This document shows, piece by piece, positions 17,367-25,889 of a stretch of 45,518 bases of DNA (its first letter is position 1; every line of letters starts with the position of its first letter). The stretch spans positions 1 to 45,518 of the forward strand of contig JAQWYA010000136.1 in assembly GCA_029254215.1 (NCBI GenBank), read 5' to 3'. A program made the position numbers and the translations under genes. The notes under the pieces were generated by a model that was given only the letters and a program-made list of their open reading frames with translations, did no database searches and was not told the origin of the DNA. Source of the stretch: Pseudorhodobacter sp. (lineage in GTDB: Bacteria > Pseudomonadota > Alphaproteobacteria > Rhodobacterales > Rhodobacteraceae).

Positions 17367-17813
17367 ATGATCCTTCAAATCATGATCGGAACCGGGGTGA
17401 TTTTTCTGTCGGTCCTGTTCGGGGGCGTCGGCGTTCTGCTGATGGAGATCGGCTTTCTTCGGTCGCATAAATGGCTGATGCGGGAACCGCATGGCCCCAA
17501 GCTGCTGGTTTTCATGTGTGCGATGGCGGTGATGATTCTGTCGATCATCACGCTGGGCGTCTGGACTTGGGCGATGACCTTCTGGCTGCTGGGGCTGTTC
17601 GCAACGCTGGAAGAGGCGGTGTATTTCGCGCTGGTCAGCTATACCACGCTGGGCTTCGGCGATGTCCTGCTGGAGCGGGAGTGGAGACTTCTGAGCGGGA
17701 TGGCGGCGGCCAACGGGCTTTTGAACTTCGGCCTTTTGACCGCCGTGATGGTAGAGGCATTGCGCCAGATCCGTCTTGGTCAGGCCGAAACCCGCCGCAA
17801 ACACCGACCGTAA
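17367..17813 (+). CDS. small two-pore-helix potassium-channel-like membrane protein
   Basis: 148 residues: an N-terminal membrane segment (about 3-27), a second one (47-68), a pore helix (about 80-92), a filter-like TTLGFGD (93-99) and a final membrane helix (112-131). The filter resembles TVGYGD of K+ channels with Tyr replaced by Phe, and the order TM-pore-TM fits the Ion_trans_2 family. There is no regulatory RCK domain; a short basic tail ends the chain. Four copies would be needed for a pore. The start has GAGGAG 5 bases upstream of ATG. It ends 4 bases before the converging DMT gene. Ion selectivity is inferred, not shown. Confidence 0.75.
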   Translation: MILQIMIGTGVIFLSVLFGGVGVLLMEIGFLRSHKWLMREPHGPKLLVFMCAMAVMILSIITLGVWTWAMTFWLLGLFATLEEAVYFALVSYTTLGFGDVLLEREWRLLSGMAAANGLLNFGLLTAVMVEALRQIRLGQAETRRKHRP

Positions 17814-17817
17814 GCCG

Positions 17818-18681
17818 TCATCCTCGCGTGACTTTGCGCCCGCGCAGCAGCGTGTAGATGCCGGATGCCACGATGATAGCGCTGCCCAGAAGGGTGGTGG
17901 CATCCGGGCTTTCGCCAAAGACCATCACGCCAAGGATCAGGGCAAACACCAGTCTTGTATAGCGAAACGGCGTCACGACCGAAACTTCGCCAACCCGCAT
18001 GGCAGCGGTCAGGGCATAGTATCCCGCAACACCGAACAGGGTCGCCGCCGCCAGAAACAGGACCGTGGTCTGGTCGGGCATCACCGCCCCTCCGGTATAG
18101 GCCAGCAAAAGCGCGCCCGTTGGCACCATCATCGCAAAGCCATAGACGCCGAGCACCATGTTTGACAGCGTTTTGGGGGCTGCGCGTGTGGCCAGATCGC
18201 GCCCGGCAAACCCGATCATCCCCAATAGCGCCAGGATTGACAGGGCGCTGAACCCCTCCAGCCCTGGCCGCAGGATGATCAAGACGCCCAGAAAGCCGAC
18301 GCCGATTGCCGACCATCGCCGCCAGCCCACGGTTTCCCCAAAGAACAGCGCCGCCCCTGCGACCACGACCAAGGGCGTTGCCTGCAAGATCGCGGAAGCC
18401 GAAGACAACGGCGTCAGGGCGATGGCGAGCGTATAGAAAAGCCGCCCCCCCACCTCAAAACCTGCCCGGATCAAAACGGGGCGCGACAGCATCGCAGGCT
18501 GGATCAGCCGCGCGCCCTGCCATTTTGCCAGAAGGATGAAGCAAATCATCCCCGCAGTGCCAAAGATCATCAGGATCTGCCCAACCGGAAGCGCTCCCGC
18601 CGCCGATTTCAGGAACATATCCTCCACCGCGAAGCCGGCCATGGAGGCAATCATCAAAAGGCTTCCGCGCAGATTATCCAT
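17818..18681 (-). CDS. DMT-superfamily transporter (EamA domains)
   Basis: 287 residues with ten predicted membrane helices in two EamA repeats; such proteins export amino acids or other small metabolites, and the substrate here is unknown. The track frame starts at 18837, but the first 52 codons run through the dapA terminator and lack membrane character. The ATG at 18681 (MDNLRGSLLMIASMAGFAVED) begins exactly where the first helix needs it. An ATG at 18720 is possible but less likely. The end of repeat 1, GETVGWRRWSAIGVGFLGV, is nearly the same as in the DMT gene at 24272, so they are paralogues. Confidence 0.85.
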   Translation of the reverse strand: MDNLRGSLLMIASMAGFAVEDMFLKSAAGALPVGQILMIFGTAGMICFILLAKWQGARLIQPAMLSRPVLIRAGFEVGGRLFYTLAIALTPLSSASAILQATPLVVVAGAALFFGETVGWRRWSAIGVGFLGVLIILRPGLEGFSALSILALLGMIGFAGRDLATRAAPKTLSNMVLGVYGFAMMVPTGALLLAYTGGAVMPDQTTVLFLAAATLFGVAGYYALTAAMRVGEVSVVTPFRYTRLVFALILGVMVFGESPDATTLLGSAIIVASGIYTLLRGRKVTRG

Positions 18682-18735
18682 TCCGGTCTTTCCGTCTAAA
18701 GCCACAGCCCCCGCGTTTGGCATCGGGCCGGGATG

Positions 18736-18769
18736 AAAAAGGCCCACAAAGCCGGTCGCTTTGCGGGCC
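18736..18769 (-). terminator. rho-independent terminator of dapA
   Basis: On the reverse strand GGCCCGCAAAGC, a 5-base loop, GCTTTGTGGGCC (12-bp stem with one G-U pair), then TTTTT. It lies about 30 bases after the dapA stop and separates dapA from the DMT transporter gene on the same strand. Confidence 0.9.
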
Positions 18770-18799
18770 TTCAGGCATCTTAGAAAGCGCCTTGGCTGC

Positions 18800-19675
18800 T
18801 TAGGCCAAAAGACCTGCATGACGCATGGCCGCATCAATCTTGGCCATGGTCCCGTCGGTCAACGGCGTCAGCGGCAAGCGCACCTCGTCCGAAGTTATGC
18901 CAAGCCGCGACAAGGCATATTTCGCGCCGACAAGGCCCGGCTCGATGAAGATGGCCTCGTGCAAGGGCATCAGCTTGTCCTGATAGGCCAGTGCCTTGGC
19001 GTAGTCGCCCGCCAGAGTTGCCTCCTGGAATTCGGAGCACAGGCGCGGGGCCACGTTTGCCGTAACCGAAATACACCCCGTGCCGCCATGAGCGTTAAAG
19101 CCAAGCGCTGTCGCATCCTCGCCCGAAAGCTGGATGAAATCGGCACCACAGCTTGCCCGCTGCATAGAGACACGCTCGATCTTGCCGGTGGCATCCTTGA
19201 CGCCGATGATCCGGGGCAGCTTTGCCAGAACGCCCATGGTTTCGGGCGTCATATCCACGACCGAGCGGCCCGGAATATTGTAAATGATGATCGGCAGGGT
19301 GCAGCAATCATGCAGCGCCGTGAAATGCGCAATCAGCCCGGCTTGCGTCGGCTTGTTGTAATAGGGGGTCACGACAAGGGCCGCATCTGCGCCCACCCGC
19401 TCGGCGTGCTGGATCAGGCGAATGCCTTCCAGCGTGTTGTTCGATCCGGCCCCAGCAATCACCGGGACGCGCCCCGCAGCGGCCTTCACGACCACTTCGA
19501 TGACGGCTTCATGTTCATCATGGCTAAGCGTGGGGCTTTCGCCAGTGGTGCCGACCGGAACGATCCCGTGGCTGCCTTCTGCGATATGCCACTCCACGAG
19601 TTTTTTCAGCGTGTCCAGATCCAGCTGGCCGTTCTTGAACGGCGTTACCAGGGCAGGCATTGACCCTCTGATCAT
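18800..19675 (-). CDS. dapA: 4-hydroxy-tetrahydrodipicolinate synthase
   Basis: Condenses pyruvate with aspartate semialdehyde, the first committed step to diaminopimelate and lysine. The Schiff-base lysine K160 (GVKDATG), Y132 (YNIPGRS), T43/T44 (GTTGES) and R137 sit at the E. coli positions minus one. At 291 residues it has family length. The track starts at 19684, but GAGGAG ends right against that ATG; it is 9 bases from the ATG at 19675, which also gives the canonical [13 protein letters not shown] start. It supplies diaminopimelate for the cell wall made by the PBP in this window. It has its own terminator. Confidence 0.96.
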   Translation of the reverse strand: MIRGSMPALVTPFKNGQLDLDTLKKLVEWHIAEGSHGIVPVGTTGESPTLSHDEHEAVIEVVVKAAAGRVPVIAGAGSNNTLEGIRLIQHAERVGADAALVVTPYYNKPTQAGLIAHFTALHDCCTLPIIIYNIPGRSVVDMTPETMGVLAKLPRIIGVKDATGKIERVSMQRASCGADFIQLSGEDATALGFNAHGGTGCISVTANVAPRLCSEFQEATLAGDYAKALAYQDKLMPLHEAIFIEPGLVGAKYALSRLGITSDEVRLPLTPLTDGTMAKIDAAMRHAGLLA

Positions 19676-19809
19676 GGTACGCATCTCCTCTATCCGGGCG
19701 CTGGTGTTGAGTCGCCCTGTTTCATAACCGCGTCTTCCTAGCGCTGTGCGCGGGTCTTGCCAAGTATTGCCTGTCTGAACGGTGCGATGGGCCCATTGCT
19801 GGCAGGCCT

Positions 19810-19836
19810 CACGCTGTCAGGCCCCACGCTGTCAGG
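19810..19836. repeat. short direct repeat upstream of the lytic transglycosylase gene
   Basis: CACGCTGTCAGG occurs twice at a period of 15 bases in the dapA-slt gap, ending about 60 bases before the TTG start. It could be a regulator site or a chance duplication. Confidence 0.5.
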
Positions 19837-19897
19837 GATGTGAGTTGCGAACCCCGGTCGCCAAAGGCAAGATGCCCGCAGACAGAAGGAGTTCCCG

Positions 19898-21844
19898 TTG
19901 AGACAGTTTGGTTCCCGCTTCCGGCAAGGTCTTTTGGCCGCCCTGATTGGCCTGATGGCCACCCTGCCCGCCATGGCGGACGAGGTTGCGGCCCTGCGCG
20001 AGGCGATGGCGGCCGTGATGGCAAAGGATTGGCCGCGCGCGCAGGCTCTCGCGCCAAAGGGCGTCGGGGCCGATATTGTCGAATGGCACCGGCTGCGCGA
20101 TGGGGACGGTTTTTTGGGCGATTATGAGGCGTTTCAGGCCCGTAACCCGGATTGGCCTGGCATGCCCTATTTACATCAACAGGGCGAAACGGCTGTTGTC
20201 CGATCATCCACCCCGTCGCGGGTGATCGCCTATTTTGAAAAGGATGCGCCCTCTACCGCCGAAGGGGCCGTGGCTTTTGTGCAGGCGTTGACGCATGCGG
20301 GCCGCACAGCAGAGGCGGCGGCGGCAGCCCAACGCGTCTGGCTAAGCCTGCGCCTTGATGCGCCAAGCGAGGATGCCTTGCTGTCCCTCCAAGGGGGCGC
20401 TTTGGCACAGGTGCATGAAAAGCGGCTGGACTGGTTGCTGTGGGATGGCCGCCTCACAGAGTCGCGCCGGATGCTGGGCCGGGTTTCAGCGCCTTGGCGC
20501 GCCTTGGGCGAGGCTCGTATCGCTTTGCGCGCGGATGAGGCAAGGGTGAATGCGCTGATCGACCGGGTGCCGCAGTCGGTGTCCGGCGATGCGGGAATGG
20601 CCTATGAGCGGTTCTTGTGGCGTCTTCGCAAGGGCTATCGCGACAGCGCGCTTGATCTGTTGTTGGAACGCTCGGCCTCTGCGGCGCTGCTCGGGGATCC
20701 AGAGAAATGGGCAGATCGCCGGATCCGGCTCGCGCGGGATCTGGAGGATGACGGCAAGCTGGATCTGGCCTACCGCGTTGCAGCCTCGCATCATCTGGAA
20801 AGCGGCGGCGACTATGCCGAGTTGGAATTTCTGGCGGGCTTTATCGCGCTGCGGAAGCTGAACAAGCCGGAGGTTGCCCTGACGCATTTCCGGCATCTCA
20901 AGACAGGGGTTTCGACCCCGATCAGCCTGTCGCGGGCCGATTACTGGGAAGGTCGCGCGCAAGAGGCGCTGGGCAATGCCACGGCAGCGGCAGCGGCTTT
21001 TCGGGCGGGCGCGGTTCATCAGACCGCCTATTACGGTTTGCTGAGTGCGGAAAAGCTGGGCTTGTCGCTGGATCCGGCCCTGTTATCCGAGACACGGCCC
21101 GCAGATTGGCGCGGTGCAGGATTTGCGCGCAGCAGCGTTTTGGGCGCGGCGCGGCTGCTGGTCGCGGCGGGAGAGCGGTCTTTGGCCAAGCGGTTCTTCC
21201 TGCATCTGGGCGAAAGCCTGAACGCGACCGAACTGGACCAGCTTGCCGATCTCGCCCTGACCCTGAACGAGCCGCATATCGCCGTTCTGATCGGGAAACA
21301 GGCGGCGGGGCAGGGGATCATCCTGCCGCGCGCGTATTTCCCCGTGGTGCCTTTGGTGCCCGATGGTCTCGCCGTCAGCCGGGCGCTGGCCCTGTCGATT
21401 GCCCGCCGGGAAAGTGAATTTGACCCCGCCGTCATCAGCCCTGCAGGGGCGCGCGGCCTGATGCAGGTGATGCCCGGCACCGCCAAACTGATGGCCCCGA
21501 AAACCGGCCAAAGCTATGAGCTTGCTGCGCTGACGCAAAAGCCTGCCTATAACGTCTCGCTGGGTGCGGCCTATCTTGCGCAGCTGGTCGAAGAGTTCGG
21601 CCCCGCCGTGGCGCTGATCGCTTCGGGCTATAACGCCGGGCCGGGCCGCCCACGCCGCTGGATCGAGCAATATGGCGACCCGCGCCAACCGTCCGTCGAT
21701 GTGGTGGATTGGGTGGAGACGATCCCCTTCGGTGAAACGCGCACCTATGTGATGCGGGTCGTCGAATCGCTGGTGATCTATCGTGCCAAGCTGCGCGGGT
21801 CGGTTGGGCCGGTCAATGTGATCTCGGAACTGACGGGGCGGTAG
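19898..21844 (+). CDS. slt: soluble lytic murein transglycosylase (Slt70 type)
   Basis: Cleaves peptidoglycan glycan strands in the periplasm with formation of 1,6-anhydromuramyl ends. A signal peptide of about 27 residues (ends LPAMADEV) precedes a long alpha-helical superhelical region (about 30-480). The C-terminal SLT domain has catalytic E505 in ARRESEFDP, then GARGLMQVMPGTA and YNAGPGRPRRW. The 648 residues match Slt70. The start is TTG, supported by AAGGAG 7 bases upstream; no ATG nearby would keep the signal peptide. It is one of two lytic transglycosylases in the window. Confidence 0.93.
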   Translation: MRQFGSRFRQGLLAALIGLMATLPAMADEVAALREAMAAVMAKDWPRAQALAPKGVGADIVEWHRLRDGDGFLGDYEAFQARNPDWPGMPYLHQQGETAVVRSSTPSRVIAYFEKDAPSTAEGAVAFVQALTHAGRTAEAAAAAQRVWLSLRLDAPSEDALLSLQGGALAQVHEKRLDWLLWDGRLTESRRMLGRVSAPWRALGEARIALRADEARVNALIDRVPQSVSGDAGMAYERFLWRLRKGYRDSALDLLLERSASAALLGDPEKWADRRIRLARDLEDDGKLDLAYRVAASHHLESGGDYAELEFLAGFIALRKLNKPEVALTHFRHLKTGVSTPISLSRADYWEGRAQEALGNATAAAAAFRAGAVHQTAYYGLLSAEKLGLSLDPALLSETRPADWRGAGFARSSVLGAARLLVAAGERSLAKRFFLHLGESLNATELDQLADLALTLNEPHIAVLIGKQAAGQGIILPRAYFPVVPLVPDGLAVSRALALSIARRESEFDPAVISPAGARGLMQVMPGTAKLMAPKTGQSYELAALTQKPAYNVSLGAAYLAQLVEEFGPAVALIASGYNAGPGRPRRWIEQYGDPRQPSVDVVDWVETIPFGETRTYVMRVVESLVIYRAKLRGSVGPVNVISELTGR

Positions 21845-21935
21845 CAGCCCTGCCGGGGCCGTCTTGCGCTGTCTTTGGTCTTGTCTGGAAGTGTTCAAGC
21901 CTTACCTGACGCGGGCAAGCAGGAAAGGAATTTGA

Positions 21936-22487
21936 ATGTCAGGCTACACTGTGTTGGGGATATGCGGAGCCTTGCGCGCCGGTTCGACCAATCGGATGCT
22001 GTTGAACGAGGCTGTCCGCCTCTTCGCACCGCAAGCCTATAGTGAGGCCAACCTGCGCCTGCCGCTCTATGATGGCGATCTGGAGGATCAGTCCGGCATC
22101 CCCGCCGAGGTTCAAACGCTTGCCGATCAGATCCGGGCGGCGAATGCGGTGATCATCGCGACCCCGGAATATAACAAGGCGCTGCCCGGCGTTCTGAAAA
22201 ACGCGCTCGATTGGGTCAGCCGTGTGCCGGGCGGGGCATGGGCCGGAAAGCCCGTTGCCATCGTTTCCGCTGCAGCGGGTCGTGCCGGGGGGGAGCGTTC
22301 GCAATACTCGCTGCGCCATTGCATGACACCGTTTCGGCCCCGGATCTTGCAAGGGCCAGAGGTGATGATCGCGCAGTCCGGAAAAGCCTTTGACGCCTCC
22401 GGCCATCTGATCGACGCAAAATCCCAAGAGGTTCTGGGGGCCTTGATGGAGGCGCTTCGGGCTGAAGTCGCCCTGACGAAGGCGTAG
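21936..22487 (+). CDS. NADPH-dependent FMN reductase family protein
   Basis: A 183-residue flavodoxin-fold protein. FMN phosphate loop GALRAGSTNRML (11-22) and the ring-contacting ATPEYNKALPGVLKNALDW block are the family signatures. Members reduce FMN, quinones, chromate or azo dyes with NAD(P)H; the natural substrate here is unknown. ATG with AAAGGAA just upstream. It is convergent with the FAD oxidase gene, 18 bases apart, and shows no functional link with the lytic transglycosylase before it. Confidence 0.9.
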   Translation: MSGYTVLGICGALRAGSTNRMLLNEAVRLFAPQAYSEANLRLPLYDGDLEDQSGIPAEVQTLADQIRAANAVIIATPEYNKALPGVLKNALDWVSRVPGGAWAGKPVAIVSAAAGRAGGERSQYSLRHCMTPFRPRILQGPEVMIAQSGKAFDASGHLIDAKSQEVLGALMEALRAEVALTKA

Positions 22488-22505
22488 CGGATACAGGGGG
22501 CAGGA

Positions 22506-23546
22506 TTAAAGGCTTGCCTCCACCCGGAACGCTTCGGGGATCGTATCGACCCCGTCCAGCGCCAGATCGGCCATAAGCCCGGCTATTTTTGGGGCCATGC
22601 CAAAGCCGATCTTGAAGCCGCCATTGGCGATGTAATGGCCCGGCCGGCCCGGCCAAGCGCCGAGCATTGGCGCGCGGCTGCGGGCGCGGGGGCGGATACC
22701 GGCCCAGCGGTCCACCACCGGCGCATCGGTCAGGGCGGGGATCGCAAGCCGCGCCTTGGCGATCAACGCGTCAAGCTGGCTGTCGGTTGTCTCGGCGCTG
22801 TCCCAGTCACGTTCGGAAGTTGACCCAATCGCGACAGTGCCATCCGCATGGGGAACGATGTGCAACCCGTCGACAAAAAGCTGCGGGTGGTTGCGGGCCT
22901 CAAACCGCAGGGTTGCGGCTTGGCCCTTGACGCCCCCACCCATGGGGCGGCTACGCCCCTCTGACAGCGCCAAAAGCCCGTCATAGCCCGTGGCCCAGAT
23001 CTGTGGTGCCGCGCTGTCAGACGCCTCATGCGAAATCTGCCCGCCCTTGGCCTCGATCGCGCGGACAAGGGCCTTGAGCGCGAGTTGCGGGTGCAAACGG
23101 GCCGTCAGGCTGTCGCGGATCAACCAGCCCGAGGGGCTTTGCGGCTCCCAATCCGCGCCGGTGGCGGGGATGACCTCCCACACCGCATGATCTTGCCAAA
23201 GGCTGCGGGCAGAGACGGCGCGGGATTGTGCAAGGGCTATGGCGGCCTCATCGGCCAGCGGTTGCAAGCGGCCCGTCCGCCCATATCCCGAAGCAACAGA
23301 GGCCGCAGCCTCAACTCCCGCCCACCACGGGCCCGCCATCAAAAGACTGTCGAGCTGAAACGCCTTCTTGCTGTTCCACTGTTCGGGCACATGCGGGGCC
23401 AAAGCCCCGACCAGCCCGCCCGAGGATCCGGCCCCGACATGGCGCTTTTCCACCACATGAACCCGCGCGCCGCGCAGGGTTGCCGCCCAAGCAATGGAAA
23501 GGCCAAAAATCCCCGCGCCATGCACCGTCAGATCGGGCGTTGCCAT
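22506..23546 (-). CDS. DAO-family FAD-dependent oxidoreductase, probable MnmC oxidase counterpart
   Basis: 346 residues of the glycine/D-amino acid oxidase fold: FAD loop HGAGIFGLSIA (9-19), the GSSGGLVGALAPH block (41-53), and a C-terminal NGGFKIGFGMAPKIAGLMAD segment closing over FAD. In E. coli MnmC the same type of oxidase domain is fused to a methyltransferase and removes the carboxymethyl group from cmnm5 wobble uridine in tRNA. Here it sits divergently, 54 bases from a stand-alone copy of that methyltransferase. The tRNA role is inferred from this neighbour; a plain amine oxidase remains possible. Strong AAAGGAG before the ATG. Confidence 0.8.
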   Translation of the reverse strand: MATPDLTVHGAGIFGLSIAWAATLRGARVHVVEKRHVGAGSSGGLVGALAPHVPEQWNSKKAFQLDSLLMAGPWWAGVEAAASVASGYGRTGRLQPLADEAAIALAQSRAVSARSLWQDHAVWEVIPATGADWEPQSPSGWLIRDSLTARLHPQLALKALVRAIEAKGGQISHEASDSAAPQIWATGYDGLLALSEGRSRPMGGGVKGQAATLRFEARNHPQLFVDGLHIVPHADGTVAIGSTSERDWDSAETTDSQLDALIAKARLAIPALTDAPVVDRWAGIRPRARSRAPMLGAWPGRPGHYIANGGFKIGFGMAPKIAGLMADLALDGVDTIPEAFRVEASL

Positions 23547-23600
23547 TTCCTGCTCCTTTGCCCATTGTGGCCTCTCTCAATCGCTTTAGGCCAATTCCGC

Positions 23601-24275
23601 GTGACCGACCAGCCCAGCCCCGATACCGCAGTTCTGGAATGGCGCGATGGCGGGTTGCCGGTATCGCGGCAGTTTGATGATCCCTATTTCAGCCTGACGG
23701 ATGGCCTCGCTGAAACCCGCCATGTGTTTCTGGCGGGGAATGATTTGCCGGGCCGCTTTGTGCCGGGCTTTCAGATTGCCGAACTGGGCTTTGGCACCGG
23801 GTTGAACCTGCTGGCCACAGCCCTTGCCAGCGGGGGCGTTCCGCTGCGATATACCTCGTTCGAGGCGTTTCCGATGGCCGCTGATGATATCGCCCGCGCC
23901 TTGCTTGCCTTCCCCGAGGTGGCCCCCATGACCCCGGCCTTTCTGACGGCGTGTGCGGCAGGCGCGCGCCGGTTCGCCCTTGGCTCGCTAGAGGTGGAGG
24001 TGATTATCGGTGACGCGCGCCACACCCTGCCGCGCTGGGCCGGGGCCGCAGATGCCTGGTATCTGGACGGGTTCTCTCCGGCCAAGAACCCGGAACTCTG
24101 GGGGGCCGATCTGATGGCCGAAGTGGCAGCGCATACCGCGACGGGGGGAAGCTTTGCGACCTATACCGCAGCAGGGTTTGTGCGTCGTGGCCTGCAAGAC
24201 GCCGGGTTCGAGGTGGAGCGCCGCAAAGGCCATGGCCACAAACGCCACATGTCAGTCGGAGTAAAGCGGCCATGA
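23601..24275 (+). CDS. mnmD: tRNA (5-methylaminomethyl-2-thiouridine)-methyltransferase, stand-alone MnmC methyltransferase domain
   Basis: Adds the last methyl group to make mnm5s2U at the wobble position of tRNA. SAM-binding loop AELGFGTGLNLL (60-71), acidic YTSFEAFP, GDARHTLP (137-144) and the highly characteristic LDGFSPAKNPELW (155-167) define the DUF752/MnmD family, with FVRRGLQDAGF and RRKGHGHKRHM at the end. The track frame begins 191 codons earlier in antisense to the oxidase; the GTG at 23601 is my start, giving 224 residues. It lacks a clear ribosome site, and TAGGCC lies 8 bases before it, so a leaderless message is possible. Its stop overlaps the next gene (ATGA). Confidence 0.9.
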   Translation: MTDQPSPDTAVLEWRDGGLPVSRQFDDPYFSLTDGLAETRHVFLAGNDLPGRFVPGFQIAELGFGTGLNLLATALASGGVPLRYTSFEAFPMAADDIARALLAFPEVAPMTPAFLTACAAGARRFALGSLEVEVIIGDARHTLPRWAGAADAWYLDGFSPAKNPELWGADLMAEVAAHTATGGSFATYTAAGFVRRGLQDAGFEVERRKGHGHKRHMSVGVKRP

Positions 24276-25150
24276 CCGTTCAGAATACGCGCCTCGGGAT
24301 CTGGCTGATGATTGCCACGACCTTTGTTTTTGCTGTGCAGGACGGGCTGTCGCGGCATCTGGCCTCGGAATACAATGTTCTGATGGTGGTGATGATCCGC
24401 TATTGGTTCTTTGCTGCTTTCGTGACGGCCGTGGCCGCGCGGGCAAAGGGAGGGCTGCGGGCCGCCATCAAAACGCACCATCCGGTTTTGCAACCCTTGC
24501 GCGGCCTTCTGCTGGCGACCGAGATCTGCGTGATGGTGATGGGGTTTGTGCTGCTTGGCCTCGTGGAAAGCCATGCGGTCTTTGCGGCTTATCCGCTGCT
24601 CGTGGCCGCGCTGTCAGGCCCGGTTCTGGGCGAGGCTGTTGGCTGGCGGCGCTGGGCCGCGATCGGTGTGGGCTTTGTCGGCGTGCTGATCATTCTGCAA
24701 CCGGGGATAAAGGTCTTTGCCCCGGCGGCCCTCGTGCCGCTGATCGCCGCCTTGATGTTCGCGCTTTACGGGCTTTTGACCCGCTATGTCGGGCGCAAGG
24801 ACGCGGCCTCGGTCTCCTTCTTCTGGACGGGGGTGACGGGGGCGGTCTGCATGACGCTTGTCGGGGTCTGGCATTGGGAACCCATGAGCCAGAGTGATTG
24901 GGGATATATGGCGATCCTTTGCTGTACCGGGGCGTTGGGGCATTACCTGCTGATCCGCGCCTATGAGGTGGCCGAGGCCAGTGCCGTGCAGCCCTTCGCC
25001 TATCTGCAACTGGTTTTTGCAGCGATGATCGGGATCTCGGTCTTTGGCGAAGTGCTGGAACCGAATGTCGCGGTGGGCGCCTGTGTGGTGATCGCGGCGG
25101 GGCTGTTCACGCTTTGGCGCCAAAGGGTCAAGGCCGCGCGGCAGGGCTAG
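24272..25150 (+). CDS. DMT-superfamily transporter (EamA domains)
   Basis: 292 residues with ten predicted membrane helices and two EamA repeats; probably an exporter of a small metabolite of unknown identity. The segment GEAVGWRRWAAIGVGFVGV is almost identical to the transporter at 17818-18681, so the two are paralogues about 6 kb apart on opposite strands. The ATG overlaps the mnmD stop by 4 bases, so translation is coupled to mnmD although no functional link is known. Confidence 0.9.
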   Translation: MTVQNTRLGIWLMIATTFVFAVQDGLSRHLASEYNVLMVVMIRYWFFAAFVTAVAARAKGGLRAAIKTHHPVLQPLRGLLLATEICVMVMGFVLLGLVESHAVFAAYPLLVAALSGPVLGEAVGWRRWAAIGVGFVGVLIILQPGIKVFAPAALVPLIAALMFALYGLLTRYVGRKDAASVSFFWTGVTGAVCMTLVGVWHWEPMSQSDWGYMAILCCTGALGHYLLIRAYEVAEASAVQPFAYLQLVFAAMIGISVFGEVLEPNVAVGACVVIAAGLFTLWRQRVKAARQG

Positions 25151-25172
25151 GCGTTGGGTCTTTAGGCCCTGC

Positions 25173-25889
25173 CTATTGAAACAGATGCAGCACGGCAGGC
25201 GCTAGAAACGCCGTCAGGACCGCGTTCAGGCCCATGCCAAGCCCAGCAAAGGCCCCCGCCACGGGATGCACCTGAAAGGCACGAGCGGTGCCGATCCCAT
25301 GGGCCGCCACGCCGACCGCAAGCCCTCGTGCGCGCCAATCGCGAACGCCAAGCAAGTTCAAAAGCGGTGTCGCCACGATGGCCCCGATGATCCCGGTCAG
25401 GATCACCAGAACCGCCGTCAATGTCGGTGAGCCGCCCATCTGCTCCGAGATCCCCAGCGCCACCGGGGCCGTGGCCGATTTCGGCGCGAGGGAGATCAGC
25501 ACCTCGCCCGAAATCCCGAAACTATGGGCAATGGCCAAGGCCGACAGGACAGCCGTCAGCGATCCGGCGAACAGCGCGGCCAGAATGGGCAGGGCGGCGC
25601 GGCGCACATGATGACGCGTCTCCCATAGCGGAAGGGCGAGGGCGACCGTGGCCGGACCCAGCAGAAAATGCACGAATTTCGCGCCCTCGAAATAGGTGGC
25701 ATAGCGGGTGCCGCTGGCCCAAAGAATGCCAGCCAGCAGCACGACGGAAATCAGAACCGGGTTGACCCATGGCTTGCGCCCCGAGGCGCGAAAGGCTGCG
25801 TCACCGATGCTATAGGCCAGCAAGGTTGCCGTGAGCCACAACAGCGGCTCGCGTGACAGATAGCTCCAGACTTCGGTGAACTCAGTCAT
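25173..25889 (-). CDS. lrgB: LrgB/CidB family membrane protein
   Basis: 238 residues with about seven membrane segments and the LrgB signature APKSATAPVALGISEQMGG (residues 134-152). In Gram-positives the LrgAB/CidAB pair affects murein hydrolase activity and pyruvate or glycolate transport; plant relatives export glycolate. Which applies here is unknown. The start overlaps the stop of the upstream lrgA by 8 bases, so they are one translationally coupled unit. Confidence 0.92.
   Translation of the reverse strand: MTEFTEVWSYLSREPLLWLTATLLAYSIGDAAFRASGRKPWVNPVLISVVLLAGILWASGTRYATYFEGAKFVHFLLGPATVALALPLWETRHHVRRAALPILAALFAGSLTAVLSALAIAHSFGISGEVLISLAPKSATAPVALGISEQMGGSPTLTAVLVILTGIIGAIVATPLLNLLGVRDWRARGLAVGVAAHGIGTARAFQVHPVAGAFAGLGMGLNAVLTAFLAPAVLHLFQ

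Noticed and set aside
18682-18837. 52-codon N-terminal extension of the first DMT transporter
   Set aside because: It crosses the dapA terminator hairpin and lacks membrane character.
23028-23600. 191-codon N-terminal extension of mnmD
   Set aside because: It runs antisense through the FAD oxidase gene and has a low-complexity Arg/Pro/Gly composition; the GTG at 23601 gives the family length.
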